A stretch of 64,000 nt of DNA from Lysobacter sp. BMK333-48F3 (GCF_019733395.1 NZ_JAIHOO010000001.1:1488001-1552000); one strand, 5' to 3'. Positions 27,246 to 35,883 are shown, counted from the stretch's first letter. Made by a program: numbers and translations. The notes: generated by a model not told the origin, from the letters alone.

Positions 27246-28295
27246 TCAGCCCGCGGCCAGCGCGGACCAGGGCACGCGGCGGCCGTCGATGCGCGCGTCG
27301 GCAAGGTAATACAACAAGGTGCCCGGCGCGATCTCGACATGATCGGGCGGATTGAGTATCGGCGAGGCGCTGCGGCCGTCGCGGTAGCCGACCCACAGCG
27401 CCGACTGGGCGCGGAACGCGCCGGCCAGCTTGCCGGCCTGGACCGGCGCGGCATCGGCCGGCACCTGCAGGCTGAACTGGGTCGGGCCGCCGGCGCCGAG
27501 CCATTCGCCGGCGACCAGCGAGCTGCCGGCGTCCTGCGCCGCGCGCGCGATCACGTCGACGTGCAGCGGGCGCGTGCACTCGATGTGCGGGTAATGGCTG
27601 CGCACCAGTTCGGCCGCGGCGGCGGCGTCGAAGTGCGCGACCACGTGCGCGGCCGGGCGGTGCGACATGACCGCGAACACCGCCGCCAGCGAGCGGTCGT
27701 CGTCGGCGGCGTGGACGATCACCCGCGCCGCGCCGGCCAGCGCGGCGCGCGGGTACTCGCCGCAGTCGGCGTAGGAGTCGACCGCGACGAAGCGGATTTG
27801 CTCCGGCATCGGGTTCTCGGTCAGGCCCTCGGCGAGCAGGACGATGCCTTCGTCGTCGGTATGGGTATCGGCCAGCAGCAGCCGCACCAGGCGCTCGGAT
27901 TCGCGTCCGTGCCAGCCGATCAGCACGGTATGGCCTTGCAGGTCGTCGTAACTCATCTTGCCCATCTGATGGCGCTTCCAGAAATGCAGCAGGCTGGCGC
28001 TGGTCTTGGCCAGCACCGAGGCGAACAGGGCGATTCCGCCCGGCATCACGAACAGGGCCACGACCAAGCGCCCGGCCGGCGAACCCGGCGACAGGTCGCC
28101 GTAGCCGACCGTGCTGGCGGTGGTCATGTAGTAGTAGACGAAGGCGTCGGCGGCGACCAGCTTGGCCTCGCCGGCCCAGCTCAGCAGCAGCCAGGTCAGG
28201 CCCATGTGCAGGGCCAGCGCGGTCGCGACCACGCCCCAGCTGATCCGTCGCAGGTGGCCGCGGACGAGGCGGTAAAGCTTGCCGATGACGATCAT
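27246..28295 (-). CDS. Two-helix potassium channel with RCK/TrkA-N domain
   Basis: A 349-residue ion channel. TM1 lies at about 18-40, the pore loop holds the canonical filter TVGYGD (62-67), and TM2 spans about 77-100. A cytosolic RCK/TrkA-N domain follows (about 112-235), with a first strand HTVLIGWHGRESERLVRLLL, where the usual GxGxxG is changed to GWHGRE. A further C-terminal domain (240-349) resembles a TrkA-C-like region. It sits between the PspA-like and DUF2491 genes, a place with no gene in the E. coli yjf operon. It may sense or adjust membrane potential during envelope stress. Confidence 0.9.
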   Translation of the reverse strand: MIVIGKLYRLVRGHLRRISWGVVATALALHMGLTWLLLSWAGEAKLVAADAFVYYYMTTASTVGYGDLSPGSPAGRLVVALFVMPGGIALFASVLAKTSASLLHFWKRHQMGKMSYDDLQGHTVLIGWHGRESERLVRLLLADTHTDDEGIVLLAEGLTENPMPEQIRFVAVDSYADCGEYPRAALAGAARVIVHAADDDRSLAAVFAVMSHRPAAHVVAHFDAAAAAELVRSHYPHIECTRPLHVDVIARAAQDAGSSLVAGEWLGAGGPTQFSLQVPADAAPVQAGKLAGAFRAQSALWVGYRDGRSASPILNPPDHVEIAPGTLLYYLADARIDGRRVPWSALAAG

Positions 28296-28673
28296 TCTGC
28301 GCGGGTGCCTGGTGACGTCCGTGTGGGGCGGTGCGGGTGGCGCGTGGTGCGGGAAGCGGTTCGCTGCGGTCCGGGGTACGGATCCGGTCGCGGCGGCAGC
28401 GAAGACTACAACTATCGCGGCGACCGGCGCGAATGCCCGGCTGCGCCGTCCTCCTTCAGTCCGTCATCCCCGCGCAGGCGGGGATCCGGAGACTTCGGAG
28501 TCATGCCGCGATGAAACCCTGGATTCCCGTTTGCGCGGGAATGACGGGCAAGAGCTGCGGATCCGGGGACTTCGGAGTCGTGCCGCGATGAGGCTCGGAT
28601 CCCCGCTCTCGCGGGGATGAGGGGCAGGCGCGGAGAGGTCGAGCCAGGCGGCATCCGGCCGCCGGCTACGAAC
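28296..28673. repeat. Repeat cluster inside the PspA-type operon
   Basis: A 378-base gap without a gene between the PspA-like and channel genes. It holds three hairpins of the GGATCCCCGC/GCGGGGATGACGG family at 28461-28488, 28519-28547 and 28595-28620. The last two lie in a direct repeat with shared flanks (CTTCGGAGTC, TGCCGCGATGA). In the middle copy the stem has changed on both sides (ATTCCCG with CGGGAAT), so pairing is kept. The cluster may separate two transcripts or process one. Confidence 0.7.
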
Positions 28674-29438
28674 TCAGTTCTTGCGCTCGACGTGCTCGGC
28701 GTCCTTGATCTCCACCGCCGGCAGCGACAGCGGCTCGTGGGTCAGCTGCTGCACCGGCTTCTCGCGGAAACGTTCGAGGATGTTGTCGACGCTGGTCGAT
28801 TCCGGCAGCAGGCCGGCGTTGGCCAGCTTGGCGTTGAGGTCGCCGTCGCCGCTCTCCGACTCCAGCTGCGCCGCCGCCTGCAGGCGCGCGCCGCGCTCGG
28901 CCTGGCGCTGCTGGATGCGCTCCAGCGAATCCAGCGCGGTGGTGACCTTGCCGGTGGCGCCGGAATGGCGCGCGGCGACCGCGGTCTGGGCGCGCTGCAC
29001 CGCCTCGGTGGCCTTGACCGTGTCGACCTGCTGCTTGACCCGGGCCAGCTTGCGCTCGGTCGCGGTGATCGCGGTCTTGAGCTGGCTGATGCTGGCGTCG
29101 TAGTTGGCGATGGTCTGCTCGTCGTTCTTCAGGTCGGTCTCGACCGTCGCCAGGCGCTCGGCGACTTCGCGCGCCAGCTGCTCGTTGCCCTGGCGCAGGG
29201 CGCCGGCGATGTAGGTCTCGTACTCGGCCTTCTTGGCGAAGCGGTCCTTGCTGCGGTTGGCCTGCAGCTGGCGCTGGGCCATGACCTTGGTCAGCTCTTC
29301 CTTGGAGCGGATCAGCTCGTTGCCGGCGTCGCGGATTTCCTGGTCGAGGATCTTCAGCGCGTTGGCGTCGACCACGGCCTGGCCGGCCTCGTGGGCGGTG
29401 CCGCGGAACAGGGTCAGGATTTTCTGCAGCAGGCTCAT
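28674..29438 (-). CDS. PspA/IM30 family protein (YjfJ-like)
   Basis: A 254-residue peripheral membrane protein of the PspA/IM30/Vipp1 (bacterial ESCRT-III-like) family. It begins with an amphipathic helix (MSLLQKILTLFRG) followed by continuous charged alpha-helix with heptad character to about 200, then a C-terminal segment with TSVDNILERFREKP. Members polymerise on stressed membranes and limit proton leakage. The ATG overlaps the stop of the DUF2170 gene (ATGA), showing coupling. It matches E. coli YjfJ rather than classical PspA by its neighbourhood. No pspF or pspBC gene is present. Confidence 0.92.
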   Translation of the reverse strand: MSLLQKILTLFRGTAHEAGQAVVDANALKILDQEIRDAGNELIRSKEELTKVMAQRQLQANRSKDRFAKKAEYETYIAGALRQGNEQLAREVAERLATVETDLKNDEQTIANYDASISQLKTAITATERKLARVKQQVDTVKATEAVQRAQTAVAARHSGATGKVTTALDSLERIQQRQAERGARLQAAAQLESESGDGDLNAKLANAGLLPESTSVDNILERFREKPVQQLTHEPLSLPAVEIKDAEHVERKN

Positions 29439-29851
29439 GCGCTCACCAGATAGGACTTGAGGGCCTCGACCGCGTCGATCGCGTTGTCGGCCAGGGTGCG
29501 GATTTCCAGCTCGACCTGCTCGGCGGTCGAGTCCGGCGCCATTTCGCCGAACACGATATAGACGTCGCGGTCGTTGATCGTGGTCAGGCCGAGATTGGAC
29601 AGCGGGTTGATCGGGTTCAGGCGCAGGCAGGCTTCGTTGAAGCCGGCCGCGTCGCGGACCTGGGCGGCCTCGACCAGCGGGGTGGAGACGAAGATCTCGC
29701 GGTCGGTCAGGGCGATGGTGACGCCGAGGTCGCCGGCTTCCGGCAGGGTGATCTGGATCGCCGCATCGGCGGTCGGCACTTCCTCGACGTTTTCGGCACC
29801 GAACGAGGCGGCCAATCGGGTCAACAGTTCTTGCGTGGTCCAGCGGGACAT
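29435..29851 (-). CDS. DUF2170 family protein (YjfI-like)
   Basis: A 138-residue soluble protein matching DUF2170 (E. coli YjfI, about 133 residues): MSRWTTQELLTRLA, then ITLPEAGDLGVTIAL, then LNPINPLSNLGLTTINDRDVYIVFGEM, ending YLVSA. ATG at 29851 has AAGGA upstream and begins the family's usual N-terminus; the open frame continues upstream without features. It is the first gene of the operon, overlapping the PspA-like gene by four bases. Function unknown, presumably a PspA partner. Confidence 0.9.
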   Translation of the reverse strand: MSRWTTQELLTRLAASFGAENVEEVPTADAAIQITLPEAGDLGVTIALTDREIFVSTPLVEAAQVRDAAGFNEACLRLNPINPLSNLGLTTINDRDVYIVFGEMAPDSTAEQVELEIRTLADNAIDAVEALKSYLVSA

Positions 29852-30285
29852 AGGGCGGTCCTTGTGGGGGTGGCGTACGGGCGCGGCGCGCGTCCGGGTC
29901 GCGGGCGGCGCGGGCGCCGGCGGCGGCCCGACCCTGGCCCTGCGATCATCGTCCGTGACCGTGCTCGTGGATCGGAAACGGTTATAGGGGCGGGCGATGA
30001 CCGACGCAAGGCGCACAAGTCCCGCGCGTCGGCCGCATCGGCGAGTGGGATGGGCGTCGCGACGGGGCGCGGCGGCCCCTGCGGCGCCCGGTCGCAGGCC
30101 GCCGCGATTGGGCTAAACTGTCCGGCGGAACTACCCGACCGGCATTCCCGGCCCGCGATCCCTGCCCGCAAGGCAACGGTCGGCGGGCTCGTCCAGGGGC
30201 GGGTCCGCAGCGGCCGCGCCGATCCCCGGTACGGCCACGTCGATGGCTCAGGTGCGCCCTCGCGGACGCACGCAATAGGTGGATC
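29852..30285. other. Divergent intergenic region
   Basis: A 434-base gap between the DUF2170 gene and the cytochrome c gene. It contains the predicted operon promoter and the leader of the cytochrome gene. No repeat or gene was seen. Confidence 0.4.
29981..30009 (-). promoter_or_regulatory. Sigma70-type promoter for the PspA-containing operon
   Basis: Read leftwards, TTGCGT (30004-30009) and TATAAC (29981-29986) are separated by exactly 17 bases, which places the transcription start about 120 bases before the DUF2170 ATG. No sigma54 GG-N10-GC element was noticed, unlike the classical psp operon. Confidence 0.5.
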
Positions 30286-30801
30286 GTGCGCAATTACGAC
30301 CTGGAATTCCTGAAGAAATTCTCGATGGTGATCGGCTTCCTGATGCTGGTCACCCTCGGCCTGATGATCGCCGCCTACTTCGTCCACAAGCAGTTGCCGG
30401 CGGAAGTCGATCCGCGCGCCGCGCAGCGCACCGAGAACCGCATCGGCCCGGTCGGCGCGGTCTACGCCGGCGCAACCGGCGCCGCCTCGCAGCAGGCCGC
30501 GGTCGCCGCGGCCGCGGCCAAGGCCGCCTCGCAGGTCGCCTACGGCGGCACCCTCGACGGCCAGGTGATCTACGACAGCCTGTGCGCGGGCTGCCACAAG
30601 TCCGGCGCCGGCGGCGCGCCGACCCTGGACGCCTCGCACTGGGGTTCGCGCATCGCCAAGGGCAAGGACACGCTGCACAAGCACGCCATCGAAGGCTTCA
30701 CCGGCAGCGCCGGGGTGATGCCGCCGAAGGGCGGCAACCCGGCCCTGACCAACGACCAGGTCGTGGCCACGGTCGACTGGATGCTGTCCAACATCAAGTA
30801 A
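30286..30801 (+). CDS. Membrane-anchored cytochrome c (c5-like)
   Basis: A 171-residue protein starting at GTG 30286, with AGGTGG upstream. An uncleaved N-terminal transmembrane helix (about 13-34) anchors it to the periplasmic face of the inner membrane. An Ala-rich linker (60-85) follows, then a class I cytochrome c domain with heme site C100-A-G-C103-H104 and axial Met145 in GVMPPKGG. This layout is common for cytochrome c5 proteins that donate electrons to terminal oxidases in gamma-proteobacteria. It is monocistronic, with a terminator-like hairpin downstream. Confidence 0.9.
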   Translation: MRNYDLEFLKKFSMVIGFLMLVTLGLMIAAYFVHKQLPAEVDPRAAQRTENRIGPVGAVYAGATGAASQQAAVAAAAAKAASQVAYGGTLDGQVIYDSLCAGCHKSGAGGAPTLDASHWGSRIAKGKDTLHKHAIEGFTGSAGVMPPKGGNPALTNDQVVATVDWMLSNIK

Positions 30802-30830
30802 TCGCGTCGGCCGACCCGCCGCGCTGTCGC

Positions 30831-30857
30831 GAAACGCCGCCTCCCGGGCGGCGTTTC
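30831..30857 (+). terminator. Hairpin terminator after the cytochrome c gene
   Basis: An 11-base perfect stem GAAACGCCGCC/GGCGGCGTTTC with a 5-base loop starts 29 bases past the stop codon. Only a short T-containing tail follows, so termination efficiency is uncertain. Confidence 0.55.
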
Positions 30858-31012
30858 TCGTTGCGGGCCGGGCCTGCGCGACCGGCGCCGCCGCGGCCCG
30901 GTCGCCTGCGCCAATCGCCCGAGCGCGAACCCTGCGCCGCCCGCCGGCACGCGACGCGCGGCCGCGGCGCTGTCGATAATGCCGGCTGTCCCGGCCCGCC
31001 CCGAGTCCCGCC

Positions 31013-32800
31013 ATGCTGCGTTCCCGTTCCGTCTGCGCGCTCGCGCCCTGCCTGCTGCTGGCCGCCTGCGCCGGCGCGCCGAGCCGAACGCCTTCCGCCC
31101 AGCCGGGCCCCGGCGCGATCGCCATCGGCACGATCCAGGGCCGCGCGACGGCCAGCGCCTGGGCCGGCCGCGAAGCGATCGTGGAAGGCCGCATCAACGC
31201 CGCCCTGGCCGGCACCGACGGCGCGCCCGGCTGGCTGCTGCAGGACGGCGGCGACGGCGACGAGGCCAGCTCCGATGCGATCTGGATCACCGGCCGGGCG
31301 GTCGCCGCGCTCGCGCCCGGACAAAGCCTGCGCGTGCACGGCCGGGTGTTCGAAACGCCGCGCGGCCACGGTTCGACCCTGACCGCGCTCGCCGTGCAGC
31401 GGGTCGAACCGCTGCCAGCGCGGGCGAGCAAAGCGCTGGCGCGACTGGCGCCGGTCGCGATCGCGCAAGCACCGGACTGGAACCGGCTGGAGGGCATGCG
31501 CGTGCGCATCGCCGCGCCGCTGACCCTGGCCGAGGGCGATCGCAAGCGCGGTGCCCTGCAGGTCTCCTTCGACGGTCCGCTGTGGCAACCGACCGAACGC
31601 GCCGAGCCCGGCAGCGAGGCCGCACGCGCGGTCGCCGCCGACAACGCGCGCCGTCGCCTGTGGCTGCGCGGCGACGAGGCCGCGCTCGGCGCGGCCGCAT
31701 TCGCCGCGCGCAGCGGCAGCCGCCTGGACGGCGCGCAAGGCGTGGTCGTGCCCGGCGAGGACGGCGCGACGCTGCAACTGGATGCCGCGCCGACCCTGCA
31801 AGCGGCACCGCGCCCGGCGCCGCCGCAGGTCGCCGGCGAGCTGCGCATCGCCGCGTTCAATCTGGAGAACCTGTTCAACGGCGACGGCCGCGGCGGCGGC
31901 TTTCCGACCCCGCGCGGCGCGCGCACCCTGGCCGAGTACCAGGCCCAGTTGGACAAGCTGGTCGCGACCATCCACGCGCTCGATCCCGACGTCGCCGCGC
32001 TGATGGAACTGGAGAACGACGGCTACGGCCCCGAGTCCACCCTCGCCGCCCTGGTGGCCGCGCTCGACCGCGCCGACGCCGCGGTCGGCGGCGCCCAGGA
32101 CTGGCGCTTCGCCGCGCCGTGCAAGCAACCCTGCGCGCCATCCCAGCGCGGCCCGGGCGACAATCCGATCCGGGTCGGCCTGATCTACCGCGGCCAACGC
32201 GTGGCCGCCCAGGGCGTCGCCGCGACCCTGCAGCAGGACCCGTTCGGCCCGCTGGCGCGGGTGCCGATGGCGCAGGCGTTCCGGGCGCTGGGCCCGGGCG
32301 GCGCGCGCGGCCCGGCGTTCGTGGTCGCGGCCAATCACTTCAAGTCCAAGGGCTGTAGCAACGCGACCGGCGCCGACCGCGACCAGGGCGACGGCGCCTC
32401 GTGCTGGAACGCGTCGCGGGTCGACGCCGCGCGCCGGCTCGACGCCTGGCTGCAACGCGACCCCACCGCCAGCGGCGGCGACCTGAACCTGATCGTCGGC
32501 GACCTCAACGCGCATGCGCAGGAGGCGCCGCTGCGCACGCTGTATGCGGCCGGCTGGCGCGATGCGTTCGCGGTCGCCGGCGTCGAGGCGCCGTATAGCT
32601 ATGTGTACCGCGGCGAACTCGGCCGGCTCGATCACGCCTTGCTGTCGCCGGCGCTGGCGCAGCGCCTGCGCGGCGCGGCCGAGTGGCACGTCAACGCCGC
32701 CGAGCCCGACCAGGCCGGCTATCGCGACGGCGGCACCGGTCCGTGGCGCAGCTCCGACCACGATCCGATGCTGCTCGGCTTCGATCTGCAAGCGCGCTGA
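31013..32800 (+). CDS. ExeM/NucH-type extracellular nuclease lipoprotein
   Basis: A 595-residue exported protein. A lipobox (LLLAACAG, Cys at about 20) suggests outer-membrane attachment. Residues about 40-250 form an OB-fold type N-terminal region (EAIVEGRINAAL, IWITGRAV). The C-terminal endonuclease/exonuclease/phosphatase domain starts at about 275: RIAAFNLENLFNG, then ALMELENDGYG, then FVVAANHFKSKGCSN, then LIVGDLNAHAQE, and finally GRLDHALLS and WRSSDHDPMLL. These contain the metal and catalytic residues of the family. It probably degrades extracellular DNA for nutrition or biofilm remodelling. Confidence 0.92.
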   Translation: MLRSRSVCALAPCLLLAACAGAPSRTPSAQPGPGAIAIGTIQGRATASAWAGREAIVEGRINAALAGTDGAPGWLLQDGGDGDEASSDAIWITGRAVAALAPGQSLRVHGRVFETPRGHGSTLTALAVQRVEPLPARASKALARLAPVAIAQAPDWNRLEGMRVRIAAPLTLAEGDRKRGALQVSFDGPLWQPTERAEPGSEAARAVAADNARRRLWLRGDEAALGAAAFAARSGSRLDGAQGVVVPGEDGATLQLDAAPTLQAAPRPAPPQVAGELRIAAFNLENLFNGDGRGGGFPTPRGARTLAEYQAQLDKLVATIHALDPDVAALMELENDGYGPESTLAALVAALDRADAAVGGAQDWRFAAPCKQPCAPSQRGPGDNPIRVGLIYRGQRVAAQGVAATLQQDPFGPLARVPMAQAFRALGPGGARGPAFVVAANHFKSKGCSNATGADRDQGDGASCWNASRVDAARRLDAWLQRDPTASGGDLNLIVGDLNAHAQEAPLRTLYAAGWRDAFAVAGVEAPYSYVYRGELGRLDHALLSPALAQRLRGAAEWHVNAAEPDQAGYRDGGTGPWRSSDHDPMLLGFDLQAR

Positions 32801-32912
32801 ATCGCCGCCGGGCGTGCCCGGTTTGCCCGCAAGCTGCACCGCAGCGGGCCGGGCGGCGCGGGCTACACGGCGGCGTAACACCTCGCCGGCAGCGCCCCGT
32901 ATCATGCCGGCC

Positions 32913-33605
32913 ATGAGCCTTCCCGCCTTTCCCGGCGACGCTTCCGCGACGCTGACCCTGCCCGGCCCGGCCGGCGCGCTCGAGCTGATCGTCGAAGCCG
33001 CCGAAGCCGCGCCGCGGCCGATCGTCGCCATCGTCTGCCATCCGCTGCCGACCGAAGGCGGCACCATGCACAACAAGGTCGTGACCATGGCCGCGCGCGC
33101 CCTGCGCGAATCCGGCGCGGCCACGGTGCGGTTCAACTTCCGCGGCGTCGGCGCCTCGGAGGGCGAGTTCGACCAGGGCGAAGGCGAATGCGACGACCTG
33201 CGCGCAGTCGCCGCCTGGGTCCGCGCGACCCGGCCCGATGCGCAGCTGTGGCTGGCCGGTTTCAGCTTCGGCGCCTATGTCTCGCTGCGCATGGCCGACG
33301 AGCTGCAGCCCAAGCTGCTGATCTCGATCGCGCCGCCGGCCGGACGCTGGGACTTCGACCGCATCGCTCCGCCCAGCGGCTATCCCTGGCTGGTGATCCA
33401 GGGCGAGGCCGACGAGATCGTCGATCCGGACGCGGTGTTCGCCTGGATCGAAGGCCTGCGCCAGCCGCCCGAGCTGGTGCGCATGCCCGATACCGGGCAC
33501 TTCTTCCATCGCCGCCTGATCGATCTGCGCGGCGCGATCAAGAACGGCGTGCGCCCGCACCTGCCGCCGGAACTTCCCGCCGGTTCCGCGCCGGACCCGA
33601 ACTGA
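32913..33605 (+). CDS. Alpha/beta hydrolase (COG2945 type)
   Basis: A 230-residue hydrolase related to a widespread bacterial family of short alpha/beta hydrolases. Features: VCHPLPTEGGTMHNKVV near the oxyanion hole, TVRFNFRGVGASEGEFDQGEGE, nucleophile Ser in GFSFGAYV, Asp in IQGEADEIVD, and catalytic His in DTGHFFH. The ATG at 32913 is chosen; another in-frame ATG lies nine bases upstream (32904). No signal peptide. The substrate is unknown. It lies in the same direction as zapE, about 100 bases ahead. Confidence 0.9.
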   Translation: MSLPAFPGDASATLTLPGPAGALELIVEAAEAAPRPIVAIVCHPLPTEGGTMHNKVVTMAARALRESGAATVRFNFRGVGASEGEFDQGEGECDDLRAVAAWVRATRPDAQLWLAGFSFGAYVSLRMADELQPKLLISIAPPAGRWDFDRIAPPSGYPWLVIQGEADEIVDPDAVFAWIEGLRQPPELVRMPDTGHFFHRRLIDLRGAIKNGVRPHLPPELPAGSAPDPN

Positions 33606-33710
33606 GCCTCGCCCTGCCCATGTCCCCCGACCTGCCCCGCGGGAAGCGCTGCGCCTGCGCCGGTGCCGCCGCGGCCGCGGCGGCATGAGCCGGCCTTACG
33701 AGCGTTGCGC

Positions 33711-34799
33711 ATGACCGTGCTGTCCCCATCCCAAGCCTATGCCGCCGGCGTCGCCCGCGGCGACTGGAGCGACGACCCGGCGCAGCGCCCGGCGCTGCGC
33801 GAACTCGACCGCATCCACGCCGCGGTGCAGGTACCGGCGCGCCAGGGCCTGTTCGACCGCCTGCGCGGCAAGCCGCGCGAAGGCGTGCGCGGCCTGTACC
33901 TGTGGGGCGGGGTCGGCCGCGGCAAGACCTTCCTGATCGACCTGTTCTACGAGCAGCTGCCGATCGCCGAGAAGCGGCGCACCCATTTCCACCGCTTCAT
34001 GCGCGAAATCCACGCCCAGTTGCGCGAGCACGCCGGCGAGAGCGATCCGCTGGCGCGGATCGCCCGGCAATGGCGCGAGAGCCTGCGGGTGCTGGTGCTG
34101 GACGAATTCTTCGTCATCGACATCGGCGACGCGATGCTGCTCGGCCGGCTGATGGAGCGTCTGTTCGCCGAGGGCGTGACCCTGGTGACCACCTCCAACA
34201 CCGCGCCGCCCAACCTCTACGCCGACGGTCTGCAACGCGACCGCTTCAAGCCGGCGATCGCGCAGCTCCAAGCCCATTGCGAGGTGCTGCTGCTGGACAG
34301 CGCGCAGGACTACCGGCTGCGCGCGCTGACCCGCTCGCCGGTGTACCGCGCGCCGCTGGACGCCGAATCCGACGCCTGGCTGGCCGGGCGCTGGAAGGAA
34401 CTGACCGCCGCCTGCATCGCCGAAACCGGGCCGATGCGCATCGACGGCCGCGACATTCCGGTGCGCGCGCTCGCCGACGGCCACGCCTGGTTCGACTTCG
34501 CCGCGCTGTGCGAAGGCCCGCGCGCGGCCAGCGACTACATCGAAATCGCGACCGAATGCCACACCGTCCTGGTCGGCGGCATTCCGCTGTTCGACGGCCT
34601 CAACGACGACCCGGCGCGGCGTTTCATCAATCTGATCGACGAGTTCTACGACCGCCATGTGAACCTGGTGTGCACGGCCGCCGACGGCCCGGCCGGCCTG
34701 TACCGCGGCCAGCGCCTGGTCGGCGCGTTCGAGCGCACCGCCTCGCGCCTGATCGAAATGCAGTCGGCCGAGTACCTGGCGCTGGAACACCGGGGCTGA
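33711..34799 (+). CDS. zapE: Cell division ATPase ZapE (AFG1/LACE1 family)
   Basis: A 362-residue P-loop ATPase. Walker A is GGVGRGKT (66-73), Walker B is LVLDEFFV (about 133-140), and sensor region TTSNTAPPNLYADGLQRDRF follows; these are diagnostic of the AFG1 family. In E. coli ZapE acts at the Z-ring during late division and under low oxygen or heat. Start ATG at 33711 (MTVLSPSQAYA) matches the usual family N-terminus better than the earlier in-frame start. It is likely expressed alone or with the hydrolase upstream. Confidence 0.93.
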   Translation: MTVLSPSQAYAAGVARGDWSDDPAQRPALRELDRIHAAVQVPARQGLFDRLRGKPREGVRGLYLWGGVGRGKTFLIDLFYEQLPIAEKRRTHFHRFMREIHAQLREHAGESDPLARIARQWRESLRVLVLDEFFVIDIGDAMLLGRLMERLFAEGVTLVTTSNTAPPNLYADGLQRDRFKPAIAQLQAHCEVLLLDSAQDYRLRALTRSPVYRAPLDAESDAWLAGRWKELTAACIAETGPMRIDGRDIPVRALADGHAWFDFAALCEGPRAASDYIEIATECHTVLVGGIPLFDGLNDDPARRFINLIDEFYDRHVNLVCTAADGPAGLYRGQRLVGAFERTASRLIEMQSAEYLALEHRG

Positions 34800-35168
34800 G
34801 CTTCGGCCACGCCCGCGGCATGTGTGCCGAGCGTGTCCGCCGACAGCGCGACCGAACGCCCGCATCGCTGCGACGACGCGCGCCGGGCGCGCACGCGCAA
34901 ACCGTCGCTGCGCCGCCGCAGGAACGCGGCAAGTCCGGGTTTTTCCGCTTCTTGCGTGGCGCGCGATGGCTGCGCACGCGGTCGCAAAACGCCTCGCCGG
35001 ACGGGGTTTTGCCTGCACCGGAGCCGACCGGCGCCGAGGCGGTACCAAAAAACAGCTAATTTTTGCTCGAAAACTCTTGGCGGCGCGTCGGGCATGCCCT
35101 ACATTCCGCCTTGCCGAGGGGTTATCCAGGCAACCCATCCCATCCAACGAGTACTACCGGAAGAAACT
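34800..35168. other. Intergenic region upstream of the HU-like gene
   Basis: A 369-base gap. The right half becomes AT-richer and contains the predicted promoter of the HU-like gene. No gene was found in the left half; open frames there are GC shadows. Confidence 0.4.
35077..35105 (+). promoter_or_regulatory. Sigma70-type promoter of the HU-like gene
   Basis: TTGGCG (35077-35082) and TACATT (35100-35105) are 17 bases apart, about 60 bases before the HU-like start codon, preceded by an AT-rich stretch (35050-35075) that could act as an UP element. Confidence 0.5.
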
Positions 35169-35552
35169 ATGGCTACCAAGAAAACCGCTGCAAAGAAGAA
35201 GGCCGCGCCGAAGGCCGCCGCCAAGCCGGCCGCTCCGAAGCCGATCAAGGAAGTGCTGAGCAAGTCGGGTCTGGTCGCGCATCTGGCGGAAACCACCGGC
35301 GTGGTCGCCAAGGACATCCGCGCGGTGCTCGGCGCGCTCGAAGGCGCGGTGCACGCCTCGATCAACAAGAAGGGCGCCGGCGCGTTCACCCTGCCGGGCC
35401 TGCTGAAGATCACCGCCGTCAACGTTCCGGCCAAGCCGAAGCGCAAGGGCATCAACCCGTTCACCAAGGAAGAGCAGTGGTTCGCCGCCAAGCCGGCCAC
35501 GGTGAAGGTCAAGGTCCGTCCGCTGAAGAAGCTGAAGGACGCCGCGGCCTGA
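35169..35552 (+). CDS. HU/IHF-family DNA-binding protein with H1-like tail
   Basis: A 127-residue nucleoid protein. Residues 1-25 are a lysine/alanine/proline-rich tail (MATKKTAAKKKAAPKAAAKP) like eukaryotic histone H1. The HU fold follows: SKSGLVAHLAETTGVVAKDIRAVL, then GAGAFTLPGLLKITAV, then the DNA-embracing arm region with KPKRKGINPFTKEEQWFAAKP. The arm lacks the usual GRNP sequence but keeps a Pro at its tip (INPFT). Such tailed HU proteins occur in Xanthomonadaceae. It has its own promoter and a strong terminator, so it is monocistronic and probably highly expressed. Confidence 0.92.
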   Translation: MATKKTAAKKKAAPKAAAKPAAPKPIKEVLSKSGLVAHLAETTGVVAKDIRAVLGALEGAVHASINKKGAGAFTLPGLLKITAVNVPAKPKRKGINPFTKEEQWFAAKPATVKVKVRPLKKLKDAAA

Positions 35553-35883
35553 GGTCGCTGATGCGGCGCAACGCGCGTCGCATCGCCCGCTTTGCCGGAA
35601 CGCCGCCCTCGGGCGGCGTTCCTTTTTGAGGCCTCTGCCGGCCTCGGGCGACGTTCCTTTTGGTGCCGCTGCCGCCCCTGGGCGAGGTTCCCTCTGGAAC
35701 CGCTGCTGCCTTTGCGCGGATTTCTTTTCGGTGCCGCATGCCGCCCTGCCCGGGCCTGTGGACGAACGTCCTCACGCGTTCGCCGCCGTCGCTGAATCCG
35801 CTGTCATGGCGCTGAACCTAACCAGGTTTCGGCACACTTCCTCGGCCATGGCATAGTGCGCCCAATCGCGCAGGAACGGCCGC
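35553..35883. other. Intergenic region after the HU-like gene
   Basis: A 331-base gap holding the HU terminator and then two decayed look-alikes of its right arm (35640-35700, GGGCGACGTTCC and GGGCGAGGTTCC). No gene was recognised. Confidence 0.4.
35597..35627 (+). terminator. Strong rho-independent terminator
   Basis: A perfect 12-base stem (35597-35608 with 35611-35622), a 2-base loop as written (4 or more when the closing pairs open) and five T residues, 45 bases after the HU-like stop. Confidence 0.85.
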
